This document shows, one piece after another, positions 51,615-62,026 of a stretch of 64,000 nt of DNA. The position numbers were made by a program, and so were the translations under genes. Each line of letters opens with the position of its first letter. Position 1 is the stretch's first letter. The DNA is taken from assembly GCA_963798855.1 (NCBI GenBank), contig CAWCUU010000002.1:744001-808000 (forward strand), in the 5' to 3' direction. The stretch is from CAWCUU01 sp963798855 (lineage in GTDB: Bacteria; Gemmatimonadota; Gemmatimonadetes; Longimicrobiales; RSA9). The notes beneath the pieces were generated by a model, which ran no database searches, was not told the origin of the DNA, and saw only the letters and a program-made list of their open reading frames with translations.

Positions 51615-52523
51615 ATGCGAAACACAGCCCGAGCCGTCTGTAGCGTGATCGTCGCGGTCGTGACTTGCACGTCGTTCGCATCCGTCGCCAGGGCGCAGAA
51701 TCGCACGGAAGTGACGATCGACGACACCGACGTAGCCCCGGAGAATCTCACGTCGAGCCAGGACGGAACGGTGTACTTCGGCAGCATGGCGAAGGGCACG
51801 ATCTACCGCGCCGCGCCGGGTGCCTCGCGGGCCGAGCCGTGGATTCTCGCATCCGCCGCCGGCCTGACGAGGGTGCTCGGCGTGCTCGCCGACGACCGGA
51901 CCAACACCCTCTGGGTCTGTCAGAACGCCACCGATCGCCGCGGCGGAGAGCCGGTATCCGGACAGACCGCGCTCCGATCCTTCGACCTGAAGAGCGGTGG
52001 CGCGAAGGGCACGTACCCGTTCCCGCCCGACAGCGGCGTGTGCAACGACATCGCGCTGTCCGCCGACGGCACGGCCTACGTCTCGGAATCGTTTCGCGGC
52101 CGGATTCACCGGCTGAAACCCGGCGCCACCGAGCTCGAGGTGTGGGTCCAGGACGAGCAGATCGCCGTGATCGACGGTCTCGCCTTCCTCGCCGACGGTT
52201 CGCTGTACGTGAACGAGTTCACCAAAGGCGAGCTCTACCGTGTGCCGGTGAACGCGGACGGAAGCGCAGCGGCGATCGTGCCGATCGAGACGTCAATGCC
52301 CCTCGTGCGGCCTGATGGGTTACGAACCGCGGGTCCGCAGACGCTGATCCAGGCCGAAGGGCAGGGACGGGTCGCCGAGCTGACGATCGATGGCAATCGT
52401 GCGGAAGTGCGCGTGGTGCAGGACGGGTTCACGCGCGCGACCGGTGTCACCCTCGTTGGCGACTCAGCCCTCGTTCTCGTCGACCTCACCAAAGCTGTCG
52501 TCGTGCCCTATCGCCCGCGGTGA
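51615..52523 (+). CDS. SMP-30/gluconolactonase-like beta-propeller
   Basis: The 302-residue product starts at ATG 51615 with a signal peptide (ending ASVARAQ) and repeats NHL/SMP-30-type blades: TSSQDGTVYFGSMAKGTIYR, CNDIALSADGTAYVSESFRG, VIDGLAFLADGSLYVNEFTK and RPDGLRTAGPQTLIQAEGQG. The pattern of metal-binding acidic residues resembles secreted lactonases. Next to a sugar dehydrogenase it could hydrolyse the resulting lactone. The stop overlaps the following gene's GTG. Confidence 0.72.
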   Translation: MRNTARAVCSVIVAVVTCTSFASVARAQNRTEVTIDDTDVAPENLTSSQDGTVYFGSMAKGTIYRAAPGASRAEPWILASAAGLTRVLGVLADDRTNTLWVCQNATDRRGGEPVSGQTALRSFDLKSGGAKGTYPFPPDSGVCNDIALSADGTAYVSESFRGRIHRLKPGATELEVWVQDEQIAVIDGLAFLADGSLYVNEFTKGELYRVPVNADGSAAAIVPIETSMPLVRPDGLRTAGPQTLIQAEGQGRVAELTIDGNRAEVRVVQDGFTRATGVTLVGDSALVLVDLTKAVVVPYRPR

Positions 52524-53419
52524 CAACGACCATGACCCCAGGAAGCCCTCTCATCACCCTGAACAACGGCGTCCAGATGCCGGCCCTGGGGCTCGGCGTA
52601 TTCCAGAGCAGCCCGGAGCAGACGGCCGGCGCCGTGGAGGCCGCGCTCGCCACTGGCTATCGGCTCGTGGACACCGGGGCGTCCTACTTCAACGAGCGGG
52701 AGGTCGGCGAAGGCATCCGGAAGAGCGGCATCGACCGCTCCGAGGTGTTCGTCGAGACGAAGGTGTGGATCAGCGACTACGGCTACGACGCCACGCTGCA
52801 CGCGTTCGACAAGAGCGCCGGCAAGCTCGGCGTCGACCGGCTCGACCTGCTGCTCCTGCATCAGCCGCTGCCCTCGGCCTTCGACAGCACCCTCGACGCG
52901 TACCGGGCGCTGGAGAAACTGCTCGCCGACGGCAGGGTGCGCGCGATCGGCGTGAGCAACTTCATGCCGGATCACCTCGAGCGCCTGCTGGCCGAGACGT
53001 CCGTCGTGCCCGCGGTCAATCAGATCGAAGTCCATCCGTACTTCCAGCAGTCGGCGCTCCAGCGCCTGCACGCGGAGCACGGCATCCTGACCCAGGCGTG
53101 GTCGCCCATCGGCGGCATCACCTCCTACCGGGACGCGGAGCGGAGCACCTTCGACGACCCGACGCTGCGTGGGATCGGGCGTCTGCACGGCAAGTCCGCC
53201 GCCCAGGTGATGCTGCGCTGGCATCTGCAGCAGGGCCGCTCCGCGATCCCGAAGTCGACCAGACCCGCCCGCATCGCCGAGAACTTCGACGTCTTCGACT
53301 TCGAGCTCTCCAGCGAGGAGATCGCCGCGATCGACGCACTCGATACCGGAATGCGCGGCGGACCGGATCCCGAGAGCGTCACGCTCGAGAAGTACGGCAA
53401 GGAGATCCCCGAGGCGTGA
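52520..53419 (+). CDS. Aldo/keto reductase (2,5-diketo-D-gluconate reductase type)
   Basis: The 299-residue NADPH-dependent TIM-barrel shows the AKR catalytic set: Asp/Tyr in RLVDTGASYFNEREVGEGIR, Lys in VFVETKVWISDYGYD, His in LLLLHQPLPSAFDSTLDAYR, then AIGVSNFMPDHLERLLAE, NQIEVHPYFQQ and SAIPKSTRPARIAENFDVFD for cofactor binding. GTG 52520 overlaps the previous stop and ATG 52532 is an alternative. It is cytoplasmic and likely reduces sugar ketones. Confidence 0.92.
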   Translation: MTTTMTPGSPLITLNNGVQMPALGLGVFQSSPEQTAGAVEAALATGYRLVDTGASYFNEREVGEGIRKSGIDRSEVFVETKVWISDYGYDATLHAFDKSAGKLGVDRLDLLLLHQPLPSAFDSTLDAYRALEKLLADGRVRAIGVSNFMPDHLERLLAETSVVPAVNQIEVHPYFQQSALQRLHAEHGILTQAWSPIGGITSYRDAERSTFDDPTLRGIGRLHGKSAAQVMLRWHLQQGRSAIPKSTRPARIAENFDVFDFELSSEEIAAIDALDTGMRGGPDPESVTLEKYGKEIPEA

Positions 53420-53479
53420 GGCGCGGTTCACGTCAGCGTCCCCCGTCTAGCGAAGCCTAGCGAAGAGAGGGAGGCAACA

Positions 53480-54637
53480 ATGGGCGATCAGGTCCGGAGG
53501 CCAGACTCCGCGATGCAGCGCCGGGACTTCCTGACCCTCGGCGCCGCCCTGACCGCGGCGGCACTGCTGCCGGCAGCGGGCGTCGGGGCGCGGGCCGTGC
53601 CGCAGCCGCCATCCGGGGTGGCCGTTCGGCCCGGTCGGAGGCGACTGGGCTCGCTGGAGGTCTCCAGCGTCGGACTCGGCGTGCAGAACATGACCCGCAC
53701 GTACACCACGTTGATTCCGAGGCGGCCCCAGATGCTCGAAATCATCCGGACGGCCTTCGGCCACGGGGTCACGTTCTTCGACGCGGCCGAGGTGTATGGA
53801 CCGCTCGAGGTGGAGCGTCTTCTCGGCGAAGGCGTGGCGCCGTTCCGGGACGGGGTCGTGATCACGTCCAAGTTCGGCTTCAATGTCGATCTCGAAACCG
53901 GCGAGCGCGGGGGACGCAACAGCCGTCCGGCCCACATCAAGCGGGCCGTAGAGGGCATGCTCGACCGGCTCCGGACCGACCGGATCGATCTGCTCTACCA
54001 GCACCGCGTCGACCCGCAGGTCCCGATCGAGGATGTGGCCGGTGCGGTCGAGGAGCTGATGGCCGAGGGCAAGGTCCTGCACTGGGGCCTGTCCGAGATG
54101 GGTGCCAATACGTTGCGCCGCGCTCATGCGGCCCTGCCCGTCACGGCCGTTCAGAACGAGTACTCGATGCTATGGCGCGGCCCGGAGGAGGAGATCATCC
54201 CGATCTGCGAGGAGCTGGGCATCGGCTTCGTTCCGTGGAGCCCCCTAGGCGTGGGGTTCCTCACCGGTGCAATCGACGCACGGACCGGCTTTGCCCCCGG
54301 TGACATCCGCGGCGTCGAGCCCCGCTTCTCGCGCGAGAACCTGCCCCACAACCTGGCGCTGGTGGAGCTGGTGACGAGCTGGGCCGAGCGGAAGCAGGCC
54401 GCTCCCGGCCAGATAGCCCTGGCGTGGCTGCTGGCCCAGAAGCCCTGGATCGTGCCGATCCCCGGGACGACGCAGATGGCGCACATGCTCGAGAACACCG
54501 GCGCGGCCGACATTGAGTTCACGCCCTCCGAGCTCGCCGAGCTGAACGCGTCTCTTTCGCGCATCAAGATCCGTGGGCAGCGCCTCCCGGACGGGGTGCT
54601 GTCCATGTCGGGCGTGGAGGCGCCGCCGAAGAACTGA
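53480..54637 (+). CDS. Exported aldo/keto reductase with Tat signal
   Basis: The 385-residue protein carries a twin-arginine signal (MQRRDFLTLGAALTAAALLP within the first 45 residues) and a GGGAGG-type ribosome site before ATG 53480. The AKR barrel follows: FFDAAEVYGPLEVERLLGEG, VVITSKFGFNVDLETG, RIDLLYQHRVDPQVP, GLSEMGANTLRRAHA and QIALAWLLAQKPWIVPIPGT. A Tat signal on an AKR implies folding with NADP(H) in the cytoplasm before export. It is the exported sister of the next gene. Confidence 0.9.
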   Translation: MGDQVRRPDSAMQRRDFLTLGAALTAAALLPAAGVGARAVPQPPSGVAVRPGRRRLGSLEVSSVGLGVQNMTRTYTTLIPRRPQMLEIIRTAFGHGVTFFDAAEVYGPLEVERLLGEGVAPFRDGVVITSKFGFNVDLETGERGGRNSRPAHIKRAVEGMLDRLRTDRIDLLYQHRVDPQVPIEDVAGAVEELMAEGKVLHWGLSEMGANTLRRAHAALPVTAVQNEYSMLWRGPEEEIIPICEELGIGFVPWSPLGVGFLTGAIDARTGFAPGDIRGVEPRFSRENLPHNLALVELVTSWAERKQAAPGQIALAWLLAQKPWIVPIPGTTQMAHMLENTGAADIEFTPSELAELNASLSRIKIRGQRLPDGVLSMSGVEAPPKN

Positions 54638-54701
54638 CACTCCACGAGCCCCCCGCGGAGCGACGGACGCGATCCCGTCCCATCAAGACCAAGGAACCGA
54701 A

Positions 54702-55694
<993 letters not shown>

Positions 55695-55759
55695 TGGGCA
55701 CTGCGTAGCCTACAACGGGCCTCCGGAACCGATATGCCCACCCCTACGTGCGAGGTGCC

Positions 55760-56566
55760 ATGACACGAATCGTCGCGGTAACCCTGATCCTCGCCCTCGC
55801 AGCCCCTGCGACTGCCCACGCCCAGGACAGCCTGACCATCGTCCATGGGACGCCGCCCACGAATCGTGCGCCGGCCGGGAACTTCACCGGCACCGTCCGG
55901 GTGGGCGGCTGGTTCCGGGCGGAGGCTCCCGCGCGCGCTTCCGGCGCCACCGTCGTTTTCGAGCCCGGCGCCCGGACCCACTGGCACGTCCACGCCCTCG
56001 GCCAGACCCTCGTCGTCACGGCCGGCACCGGACGCGTGCAGCGCTGGGGCGGCCCGGTCCAGGAGATCCGGCCGGGTGACGTCGTCCGGATCCCGCCCGG
56101 CGTGAAGCACTGGCATGGCGCTTCACCGCGCGCGTCCATGACCCACGTGGCTCTCGTGGAGCAGCCGGGCACAGGACCCGGCACCGAGTGGCTGGAGGAG
56201 GTCACGGACGACCAGTACGCCGGCGGGTCGCCACCGCCCGTGCCCGGCGACGACGAACCATCGCGCGCGCAGCGACTGATGGGTGACATCGCCCCCCGCT
56301 TGGCCGACCTCACCGACGAGGTCCTCTACCGCCAGGTGTGGTCGGACCCGACGCTCTCGCCGCGCGACCGGAGCCTAGTGACCGTCAGCGCGCTCGTCGC
56401 GCTGAACCGTCCCGACCAGCTTCGATCCCACCTCCGCCTGGCGCTGCGGAACGGTGTCACCGAGGACGAGCTGATCGGAGCGATAACCCACCTCGCGTTC
56501 TATTCCGGTTGGCCGAGCGCCGTCACCGCGATCGGCGTGGCCCGGGATGCTCTCGAGCGGAGATAG
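55760..56566 (+). CDS. Cupin-carboxymuconolactone decarboxylase fusion, exported
   Basis: From ATG 55760 the product has a signal peptide (VAVTLILALAAPATAHAQ), then a cupin barrel (about 30-160) with metal-ligand motifs VFEPGARTHWHVHALGQTLV and RIPPGVKHWHGASP. An AhpD/CMD-like helical domain follows (about 175-265): DPTLSPRDRSLVTVSALVAL and LRNGVTEDELIGAITHLAFY. This fused family is widespread but its reaction is undefined. The missing CxxC of AhpD indicates a lactone or hydroxy-acid function rather than peroxide reduction. Confidence 0.85.
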   Translation: MTRIVAVTLILALAAPATAHAQDSLTIVHGTPPTNRAPAGNFTGTVRVGGWFRAEAPARASGATVVFEPGARTHWHVHALGQTLVVTAGTGRVQRWGGPVQEIRPGDVVRIPPGVKHWHGASPRASMTHVALVEQPGTGPGTEWLEEVTDDQYAGGSPPPVPGDDEPSRAQRLMGDIAPRLADLTDEVLYRQVWSDPTLSPRDRSLVTVSALVALNRPDQLRSHLRLALRNGVTEDELIGAITHLAFYSGWPSAVTAIGVARDALERR

Positions 56567-56594
56567 CCCTGGAACAACAAACATGGAGGTGGAC

Positions 56595-57047
56595 ATGAGG
56601 ACACCGATCATCGGGCTGTTGCTCTTCATATCTGGCGTGCAAGCCTCCAGCGCGCAGAGCTCCGCCGTCGAACGGGAGATCGCCGATCTCTCCGCAGGGA
56701 AATGGCAATGGATGGCCGAGCAGAATACGGATACGCTCGCCACGCTCTTCCACGACAATGCCAGGTTCGTCCACATGAGCGGGACGTGGGGCACGGACGA
56801 GGAGCTCGAGATCATCAGGAGCGGGAGAATCCGCTACAAGCGGGCCGATGTCCACGACGTCGTGGTGGAGGTGTTCGACGACATCGCGATCCTGTGGAAC
56901 CGCATCACTCTTCTCGCCGAGGTGAGGGGCAGCGAGGTGACGAACCCCTTTACGGTCACCGAGGTCTACAAGAAACAGGGGAGTGGCTGGAAGTTACTGG
57001 CCCTGACGTTCAGCAGCGTGCGGGACACCCACGGCCTCGAACATTGA
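56595..57047 (+). CDS. DUF4440/NTF2-like exported protein, paralogue of 49876-50355
   Basis: The start at ATG 56595 follows GGAGGT by 4 bases; the upstream ATG at 56583 contains that site and is less likely. The 150-residue product has a signal peptide (PIIGLLLFISGVQASSAQ) and an NTF2-like fold: ADLSAGKWQWMAEQNTDTLA, TLFHDNARFVHMSGTWGTDE, VTNPFTVTEVYKKQGSGWKL. The motif KWQWM....D.L..LFH..A.FVHM is shared with the protein at 49876. They flank the reductase cluster like bookends. Confidence 0.8.
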   Translation: MRTPIIGLLLFISGVQASSAQSSAVEREIADLSAGKWQWMAEQNTDTLATLFHDNARFVHMSGTWGTDEELEIIRSGRIRYKRADVHDVVVEVFDDIAILWNRITLLAEVRGSEVTNPFTVTEVYKKQGSGWKLLALTFSSVRDTHGLEH

Positions 57048-57087
57048 TAGGCCGATCCGACACCCTCTGATCAGGCGGGCAAGTACC

Positions 57088-58695
57088 ATGTATTGGACGC
57101 GGTGCGGATCCTTCGGCCTGGTCGGGATGATCTCGGCCTCCCTTCTGGTGGCCGGCCCGCTCTGGGCGCAGTCGGTTCCTACCGCCTCGGGAGTCGTGCG
57201 GGGCCGGACAGAGGGGGAGGTCTCCAGCTTCAAGGGGATTCCCTATGCTGCCGCGCCGGTCGGTGCCAAACGATGGCGTCCGCCGCAACCCGTGCCGGCG
57301 TGGCAGGGAGAGCTGGATGCGGGGAAGTTCGGCGCCAGTTGCGCGCAGGCGGGATGGCCGCGCGGCTCCGGATCCATTGCAGAAGGCTCATCGGAAGATT
57401 GTCTGTTTCTCAATCTCTGGCGACCTGCCGGGGCCGAGCAGGGGGATGACCTGCCGGTGATGGTGTGGATCCACGGCGGTGCCTTCGTGTTCGGCAGCGG
57501 TTCCCAGCCGGATGGGGGCCAGTTTGCCAGGCAAGGCGTCATCCTGGTCAGCTTCAACTACCGTCTGGGGCGCCTTGGCTTCTTCGCATTCCCGGCGCTG
57601 AGCAACGAGCATCCGGAAGAGCCCAAGGGCAACTATGCCTACATGGACCAGATCGCCGCCCTCCAGTGGGTGCAGCAGAACATCGCCTCGTTCGGAGGCG
57701 ATCCGAACAATGTGACCATTTTCGGTGAGTCAGCAGGTGGCGTCTCGGTCCATTCACTCCTGACCATACCTGAAGCGCAGGGCCTTTTCCACAAGGCGAT
57801 CATCGAGTCCGGCGGGGGCCGGGATGGGGTTCTGACCGGGAGGCCGATCCGTGAGGAGAACGCCGACCCGTTCTACCCCGTTTCGGCGGAAACCATCGGA
57901 GTGAATTTCGCTCGCAAGCATGGGATCGAGGGCACGGATGCGGCCGCGCTGGCCGAGCTCCGCGCCTTGAGCGTTGAGGAGATCGTGGATGGAGGGCAGG
58001 AAAGTGATGGCCCCGGAGGGCCGCCGATCTACTCGGGTCCGATTCTCGACGGTGAGCTGGTCGTGGAGACGGCTGAAAGCGCGTACGAGGCCGGCAGGCA
58101 GGCAGTCGTGCGGCTCATGATCGGGTCGAATAGCGCGGAAGTGCCGGCCGGCTTCGTCAATGCCAGATCGAAGGAAGAACTGCTGTCTCTGTTCGGGAGC
58201 CTGAGGGATGAAGCGGTGGCGGCTTACGATCCTGACGGCACCACGGCTTTCGAAGAGCTGCTCACGATGGTCAACACGGACAAGGTATGGGCGGAGCCGG
58301 CCCGGTTCACCGCAAGGGCCTTCACCGCGAAGGGCGCACCGGCCTACGTATATCTCTTCTCTTACGTCTCCCCCTCGATGCGAGAGAGGATGCCGTACGG
58401 TGCAGCGCACGGATCTGAAATCCCGTACGTGTTCGACGAGCTCAGCGAGCGCGACGGCGCCACCGTTGCACCCGAGGATCGGGAAGTCGCCAGGATGATG
58501 AACACCTACTGGGCAAACTTCGCCAGGACCGGTGATCCCAACGGAGACGGACTGCCGGACTGGCCCGCCTACAGCCCCGAAGGGAACGAGATCCTCGAGA
58601 TCCAATCGGATGGTAGACCGGTCGGCAAGCCCGACCCCAAGAAGGCGAGACTGGACGTCATTGAAAAGGCTGTCACGATCATGATGCCGCGCTAG
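57088..58695 (+). CDS. Secreted type-B carboxylesterase
   Basis: The 535-residue protein has a signal peptide (FGLVGMISASLLVAGPLWAQ) and the carboxylesterase B layout: oxyanion-hole VWIHGGAFVFGSGS, EDCLFLNLWRPAG, nucleophile elbow FGESAGGVSVHSLLT with the catalytic Ser, and a C-terminal catalytic His in GAAHGSEIPYVFDELS. It hydrolyses esters of short to medium acyl or sugar alcohols. Downstream of the reductase cluster it may release substrates for that set. Confidence 0.92.
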   Translation: MYWTRCGSFGLVGMISASLLVAGPLWAQSVPTASGVVRGRTEGEVSSFKGIPYAAAPVGAKRWRPPQPVPAWQGELDAGKFGASCAQAGWPRGSGSIAEGSSEDCLFLNLWRPAGAEQGDDLPVMVWIHGGAFVFGSGSQPDGGQFARQGVILVSFNYRLGRLGFFAFPALSNEHPEEPKGNYAYMDQIAALQWVQQNIASFGGDPNNVTIFGESAGGVSVHSLLTIPEAQGLFHKAIIESGGGRDGVLTGRPIREENADPFYPVSAETIGVNFARKHGIEGTDAAALAELRALSVEEIVDGGQESDGPGGPPIYSGPILDGELVVETAESAYEAGRQAVVRLMIGSNSAEVPAGFVNARSKEELLSLFGSLRDEAVAAYDPDGTTAFEELLTMVNTDKVWAEPARFTARAFTAKGAPAYVYLFSYVSPSMRERMPYGAAHGSEIPYVFDELSERDGATVAPEDREVARMMNTYWANFARTGDPNGDGLPDWPAYSPEGNEILEIQSDGRPVGKPDPKKARLDVIEKAVTIMMPR

Positions 58696-58717
58696 CAGCC
58701 ACCAGGAATGGGGGGCC

Positions 58718-59851
58718 ATGATGCAGAACCGCACCCGTGGAACCCGTGATCTCAAGGTCAGCACCGACGGATACGGCCGCGTGGGCCTGATGCAGGCCCT
58801 GCGGGCAGCGCGGCGTAGCCTGCGCATCTGGGTCGCGGCCGCCATCGTCGCCCCGCTGAACTCCGCCGTCGCCCAGGTCGACGGCGCCGGTCGGATCGAG
58901 AAATCGGCGGCCGACGCCGTGACGGCAACACCGGATCTCGACCCCGGGGACAGCCTGGGCGTTCTGCTCGACCATCCGTCGCTGGCCGGTTTCGCCGAAC
59001 GCACGCTGCCGTGGTATGGTCGAACCTACGACCGCGGCCTTCCCCTCAACCGCATCGGATCGCTGCTTCCCTATCACAGTGAGGTCGATCCGGTCACCGT
59101 CGTGAGAGGCCTGAATCGACTGATCGAGAATGCACGCCGCGGGGTCCCCGTCTTTCATGAGATCTACTCGGAAGAGGAACGTCGCTCAGATCCCGACCTT
59201 CGCGCCACCGGCCTGTTCTTCTTTCCCGGACGGGCCGGCGCGCCCTTCGCACTCATCGCGCCGGGCGGCGGGTTCGCCTACGTCGCCTCCCTCCACGAGG
59301 GCTTCCCGTACGCCGCGGAGATCAGCGCCCTCGGCTACAACGCGTTCGTGCTGACCTATCGCACCGGTCAGGGCGCACGCGCCGCCACCGCGGACATGGC
59401 TCGGGCGCTCGACCATGTCTTGGCGCATGCCGAGGAGCTCGGGGTCTCGAGGGTCCGCTATTCCGTGTGGGGTAGCTCGGCCGGCGCGCGAATGGCTGCC
59501 GGGATCGGCTCGCATGGCAGGGCCGCCTTCGGGGCGGGCGAGCCTCCGAGGCCCGCAGCCGTCGTCATGGCCTATACCGGCTACTCCGGGCGTTCGCACG
59601 ATGAGCCGCCGACCTTCGTGGTGGTCGGCGGTCGCGACGGTATCGCCCCGCCCGCCGCGATGGAGCGCCGGATCGCGGCATTGCGATCAGCAGGGACAGA
59701 GGTCGAGTACCATGTCTATCCGAGCCTCGGACACGGGTTCGGCGCGGGCACGGGCACGGAGGCGGAGGGATGGATCGGCGAAGCCGTCACCTTCTGGGCG
59801 AGGCAGGTTGAAGTCGCCAAGGGAGCCTTCCCGCCGAGGCGCACAAACTGA
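58718..59851 (+). CDS. Exported alpha/beta-hydrolase, esterase-like
   Basis: The 377-residue protein has an N-terminal basic/hydrophobic segment (RRSLRIWVAAAIVAPLNSAVA) that probably directs export. The hydrolase core carries GGGFAYVASLHEGFPYAAEI (oxyanion region), elbow RYSVWGSSAGARMAAGIGSH with GxSxG, Asp in VVGGRDGIAPPAAMERRIAA and His in YPSLGHGFGAG. The family resembles acetylxylan esterase-type enzymes. It follows the carboxylesterase by 22 bases and is probably co-transcribed with it. Confidence 0.82.
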   Translation: MMQNRTRGTRDLKVSTDGYGRVGLMQALRAARRSLRIWVAAAIVAPLNSAVAQVDGAGRIEKSAADAVTATPDLDPGDSLGVLLDHPSLAGFAERTLPWYGRTYDRGLPLNRIGSLLPYHSEVDPVTVVRGLNRLIENARRGVPVFHEIYSEEERRSDPDLRATGLFFFPGRAGAPFALIAPGGGFAYVASLHEGFPYAAEISALGYNAFVLTYRTGQGARAATADMARALDHVLAHAEELGVSRVRYSVWGSSAGARMAAGIGSHGRAAFGAGEPPRPAAVVMAYTGYSGRSHDEPPTFVVVGGRDGIAPPAAMERRIAALRSAGTEVEYHVYPSLGHGFGAGTGTEAEGWIGEAVTFWARQVEVAKGAFPPRRTN

Positions 59852-59975
59852 CTGGATCAATCCATTAGCCGGCCGCACGCGACGCCGCTCCAGCATTCTC
59901 GCAGCTTCATGCTCGGCCTCAGGTCGGCGCCAATGCGGTGGCTGGAGCCCGGCTCCTCGCCGCTCCTCCGCAGCC

Positions 59976-60329
59976 TCAATACCGGTAGAAGCGCACGTAG
60001 TCGCCGTTATACCCGGAGCCGTATAGACGGCCTTCGATCTGGCGATCCCGAACGGTTCCGTCGAAGTCGATCGGGTTGTAGCGGTCGAATTCGAACCGGA
60101 GTGAGACAACCGAGCCGCGCCGATCGCCGCTGACGTACACATCGTCGTAACCCCAGTAGCCGTCCCCCCAGACATCGCCGCGGTCGTCCCGCAGCGAGAC
60201 CCGAACGTCCTCGCCGTGGATGGTCGCACGCCAGTCACCGTCGGTCGACCTGCCGCCGAGGCCCGCGATGTCGCTGCAGGCACCGAGGAGCAGCGTCAGA
60301 ACCAGAGGGAGTAGGATGAGCCGTCGCAT
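59976..60329 (-). CDS. Small lipoprotein, unknown
   Basis: The 117-residue product has a lipoprotein signal peptide (MRRLILLPLVLTLLLGAC, lipobox LGAC) and a beta-rich, Asp/Gly/Tyr-rich mature part with three repeating strands (WRATIHGEDVRVSLRDDRGD, VVSLRFEFDRYNPIDFDGTV, QIEGRLYGSGYNGDYVRFYR). It is probably anchored to a membrane facing the periplasm. No family is recognised. Confidence 0.75.
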   Translation of the reverse strand: MRRLILLPLVLTLLLGACSDIAGLGGRSTDGDWRATIHGEDVRVSLRDDRGDVWGDGYWGYDDVYVSGDRRGSVVSLRFEFDRYNPIDFDGTVRDRQIEGRLYGSGYNGDYVRFYRY

Positions 60330-60661
60330 GGAGCCTCCAGGTTATCGCATCGGGACACGCGACTCCGGACAGAGTCACGCTCCGTGCCAAGCCCCGGCGC
60401 GGGATTGGAGGCAGTAAGATCAAGGGTTCTCGCGTGAAGGATGGCGAAGTGAGGGGCCCCGGCGCCCGTTGCGAGTGACAAGCCAGTGTCTCATTCCAGG
60501 GACACTCCGCCCGGCTCGCTGGACGCGTCGTCGTGGGACCTACCTTGGCTGCGAGCGGGACGGGAAAGCCGAGCCGACGGCCGCCGAGCCGACCTTGCCC
60601 CCTCGAGTCGGCTTCCACGACGGGAGGCGATTCCTCGCCGCCCCCGACGGGGAGCCCGGGC
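60330..60661. other. Spacer between the lipoprotein and MFS genes
   Basis: About 330 bases lying upstream of the lipoprotein gene and downstream of the MFS stop. Open frames here are low-complexity and inconsistent with codon usage. No repeat, RNA or promoter stands out. Confidence 0.3.
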
Positions 60662-62026
60662 TCACCCCACGGCAGGACCGCTCACGGCCGCTGCCGCCCG
60701 GCCTGGAACACGCCGCACGGCGGCGTGGCGGCTCAACGCGACCAGCATTACCGCCGCGGCCAGCGCGATTCCCGCGACGGCCAGAAACGCTTCTTCCGTG
60801 CCGCCGGTCGCGTCCTTGAGGAAGCCGACGAGGTACGGACCCACGAAGCCGCCGGTGTTGCCGACGGAGTTGATGACCGCGATGCCGGCAGCGGCGGCGC
60901 CGCCTCGCAGGAACCGGGTCGGAAGGCACCAGAAGGGCGGCAGGAAGGCGGTTCCCCCAACGGCGACGAACGAGAGGGCGGCGACGCGGGCGACGGGCGT
61001 CGGGAGCAGCGCGGCGCCGACGAAGCCGGCGGCGCACAGCACCGCGTTCGCGGCGACGAAGAGCGCGCGCTCGCCGCTGCGGTCCGAGGCGGCCGCCATG
61101 GCGACCATCGCCGCGGCGCCGATCCCTGCAAGGGCGCCAATGAGTAGGCCGGTCGCCAGGTCGGTCGCGTGCAGAGTGTCGCGAATGAAGGTGGGAGCCC
61201 AGAAGGTGTATGCGTACGCCGTCGTGACGATCAGGAAATAGGGCAGCGCGAGCAGCCAGACGAGTGGGTTCAGGAGCGCGCGGAGCGGCGGTACGTCGGC
61301 GCCGGCCGGGTGCGCGTCGTGCTCGCGCCGGAGCGTCGCCACGAGCCACGCGCGCTGCTCGTCGGAGAGCCAGCGGGCCTCATCGGGCCGGTCGGTCAGG
61401 CGGACTAAAGTGGCGAAACCGAGGAGCACGGCGGGGAGGCCCTCCAGCAGGAAGAGCCACTCCCAGCCGTGCAGGCCCATACGGCCGTCGAGCCCCAGCA
61501 GCGCGCCGCTGAGCGGGCCGCCCAGGACCGAGGATAACGGGATCCCGAGCATGAAGAACGACATCGCCCGCCCGCGTTGTGCGCTCGGGAACCACTGGCC
61601 GAGATAGAAGACGATCCCGGGGAAGAAGCCGGCTTCCGAGGCGCCCAGCAGGAAGCGGAGCGTATAGAACTGCGCCGGCGTGCGCACGAGCATCATGGCC
61701 GAGGCGATCACGCCCCACCCGACCATGAGGGCGGCGATCCACCGCCGCGCTCCGATCCGGGCCAGCACCAGGTTGGCCGGCACCTGGAAGAGCGTGTAGC
61801 CGAGGAAGAAGATGCCCACTCCGAAGCCGTACGCGGTCGCGCTGAAGCCGAGGTCGCGGTTCATCTGCAGCGCCGCGATCGCGATGTTGGTGCGATCGAG
61901 GAAATTGACCAGGTACAGCACGAACACGAACGGGAGCAGGCGCCGACCGGCGCGGCGGAGGGTGGCCCGAGCGAGAGCGGTGTCGCGGACGCCCGGGCCA
62001 GCGGAGGCGATCGAATGGGGCGGCAT
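60662..62026 (-). CDS. MFS transporter, anion:cation symporter family
   Basis: The 454-residue permease has 12 predicted spans and ACS-family motifs: FVFVLYLVNFLDRTNIAIAA in helix 1, GVGIFFLGYTLFQVPANLVL, RIGARRWIAALMVGWGVIAS and LRFLLGASEAGFFPGIVFYL. The ACS group (glucarate, tartrate, phthalate porters) imports organic anions. Neighbouring sugar-acid-type enzymes make a sugar acid or dicarboxylate a reasonable substrate guess. Substrate not determinable. Confidence 0.92.
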   Translation of the reverse strand: MPPHSIASAGPGVRDTALARATLRRAGRRLLPFVFVLYLVNFLDRTNIAIAALQMNRDLGFSATAYGFGVGIFFLGYTLFQVPANLVLARIGARRWIAALMVGWGVIASAMMLVRTPAQFYTLRFLLGASEAGFFPGIVFYLGQWFPSAQRGRAMSFFMLGIPLSSVLGGPLSGALLGLDGRMGLHGWEWLFLLEGLPAVLLGFATLVRLTDRPDEARWLSDEQRAWLVATLRREHDAHPAGADVPPLRALLNPLVWLLALPYFLIVTTAYAYTFWAPTFIRDTLHATDLATGLLIGALAGIGAAAMVAMAAASDRSGERALFVAANAVLCAAGFVGAALLPTPVARVAALSFVAVGGTAFLPPFWCLPTRFLRGGAAAAGIAVINSVGNTGGFVGPYLVGFLKDATGGTEEAFLAVAGIALAAAVMLVALSRHAAVRRVPGRAAAAVSGPAVG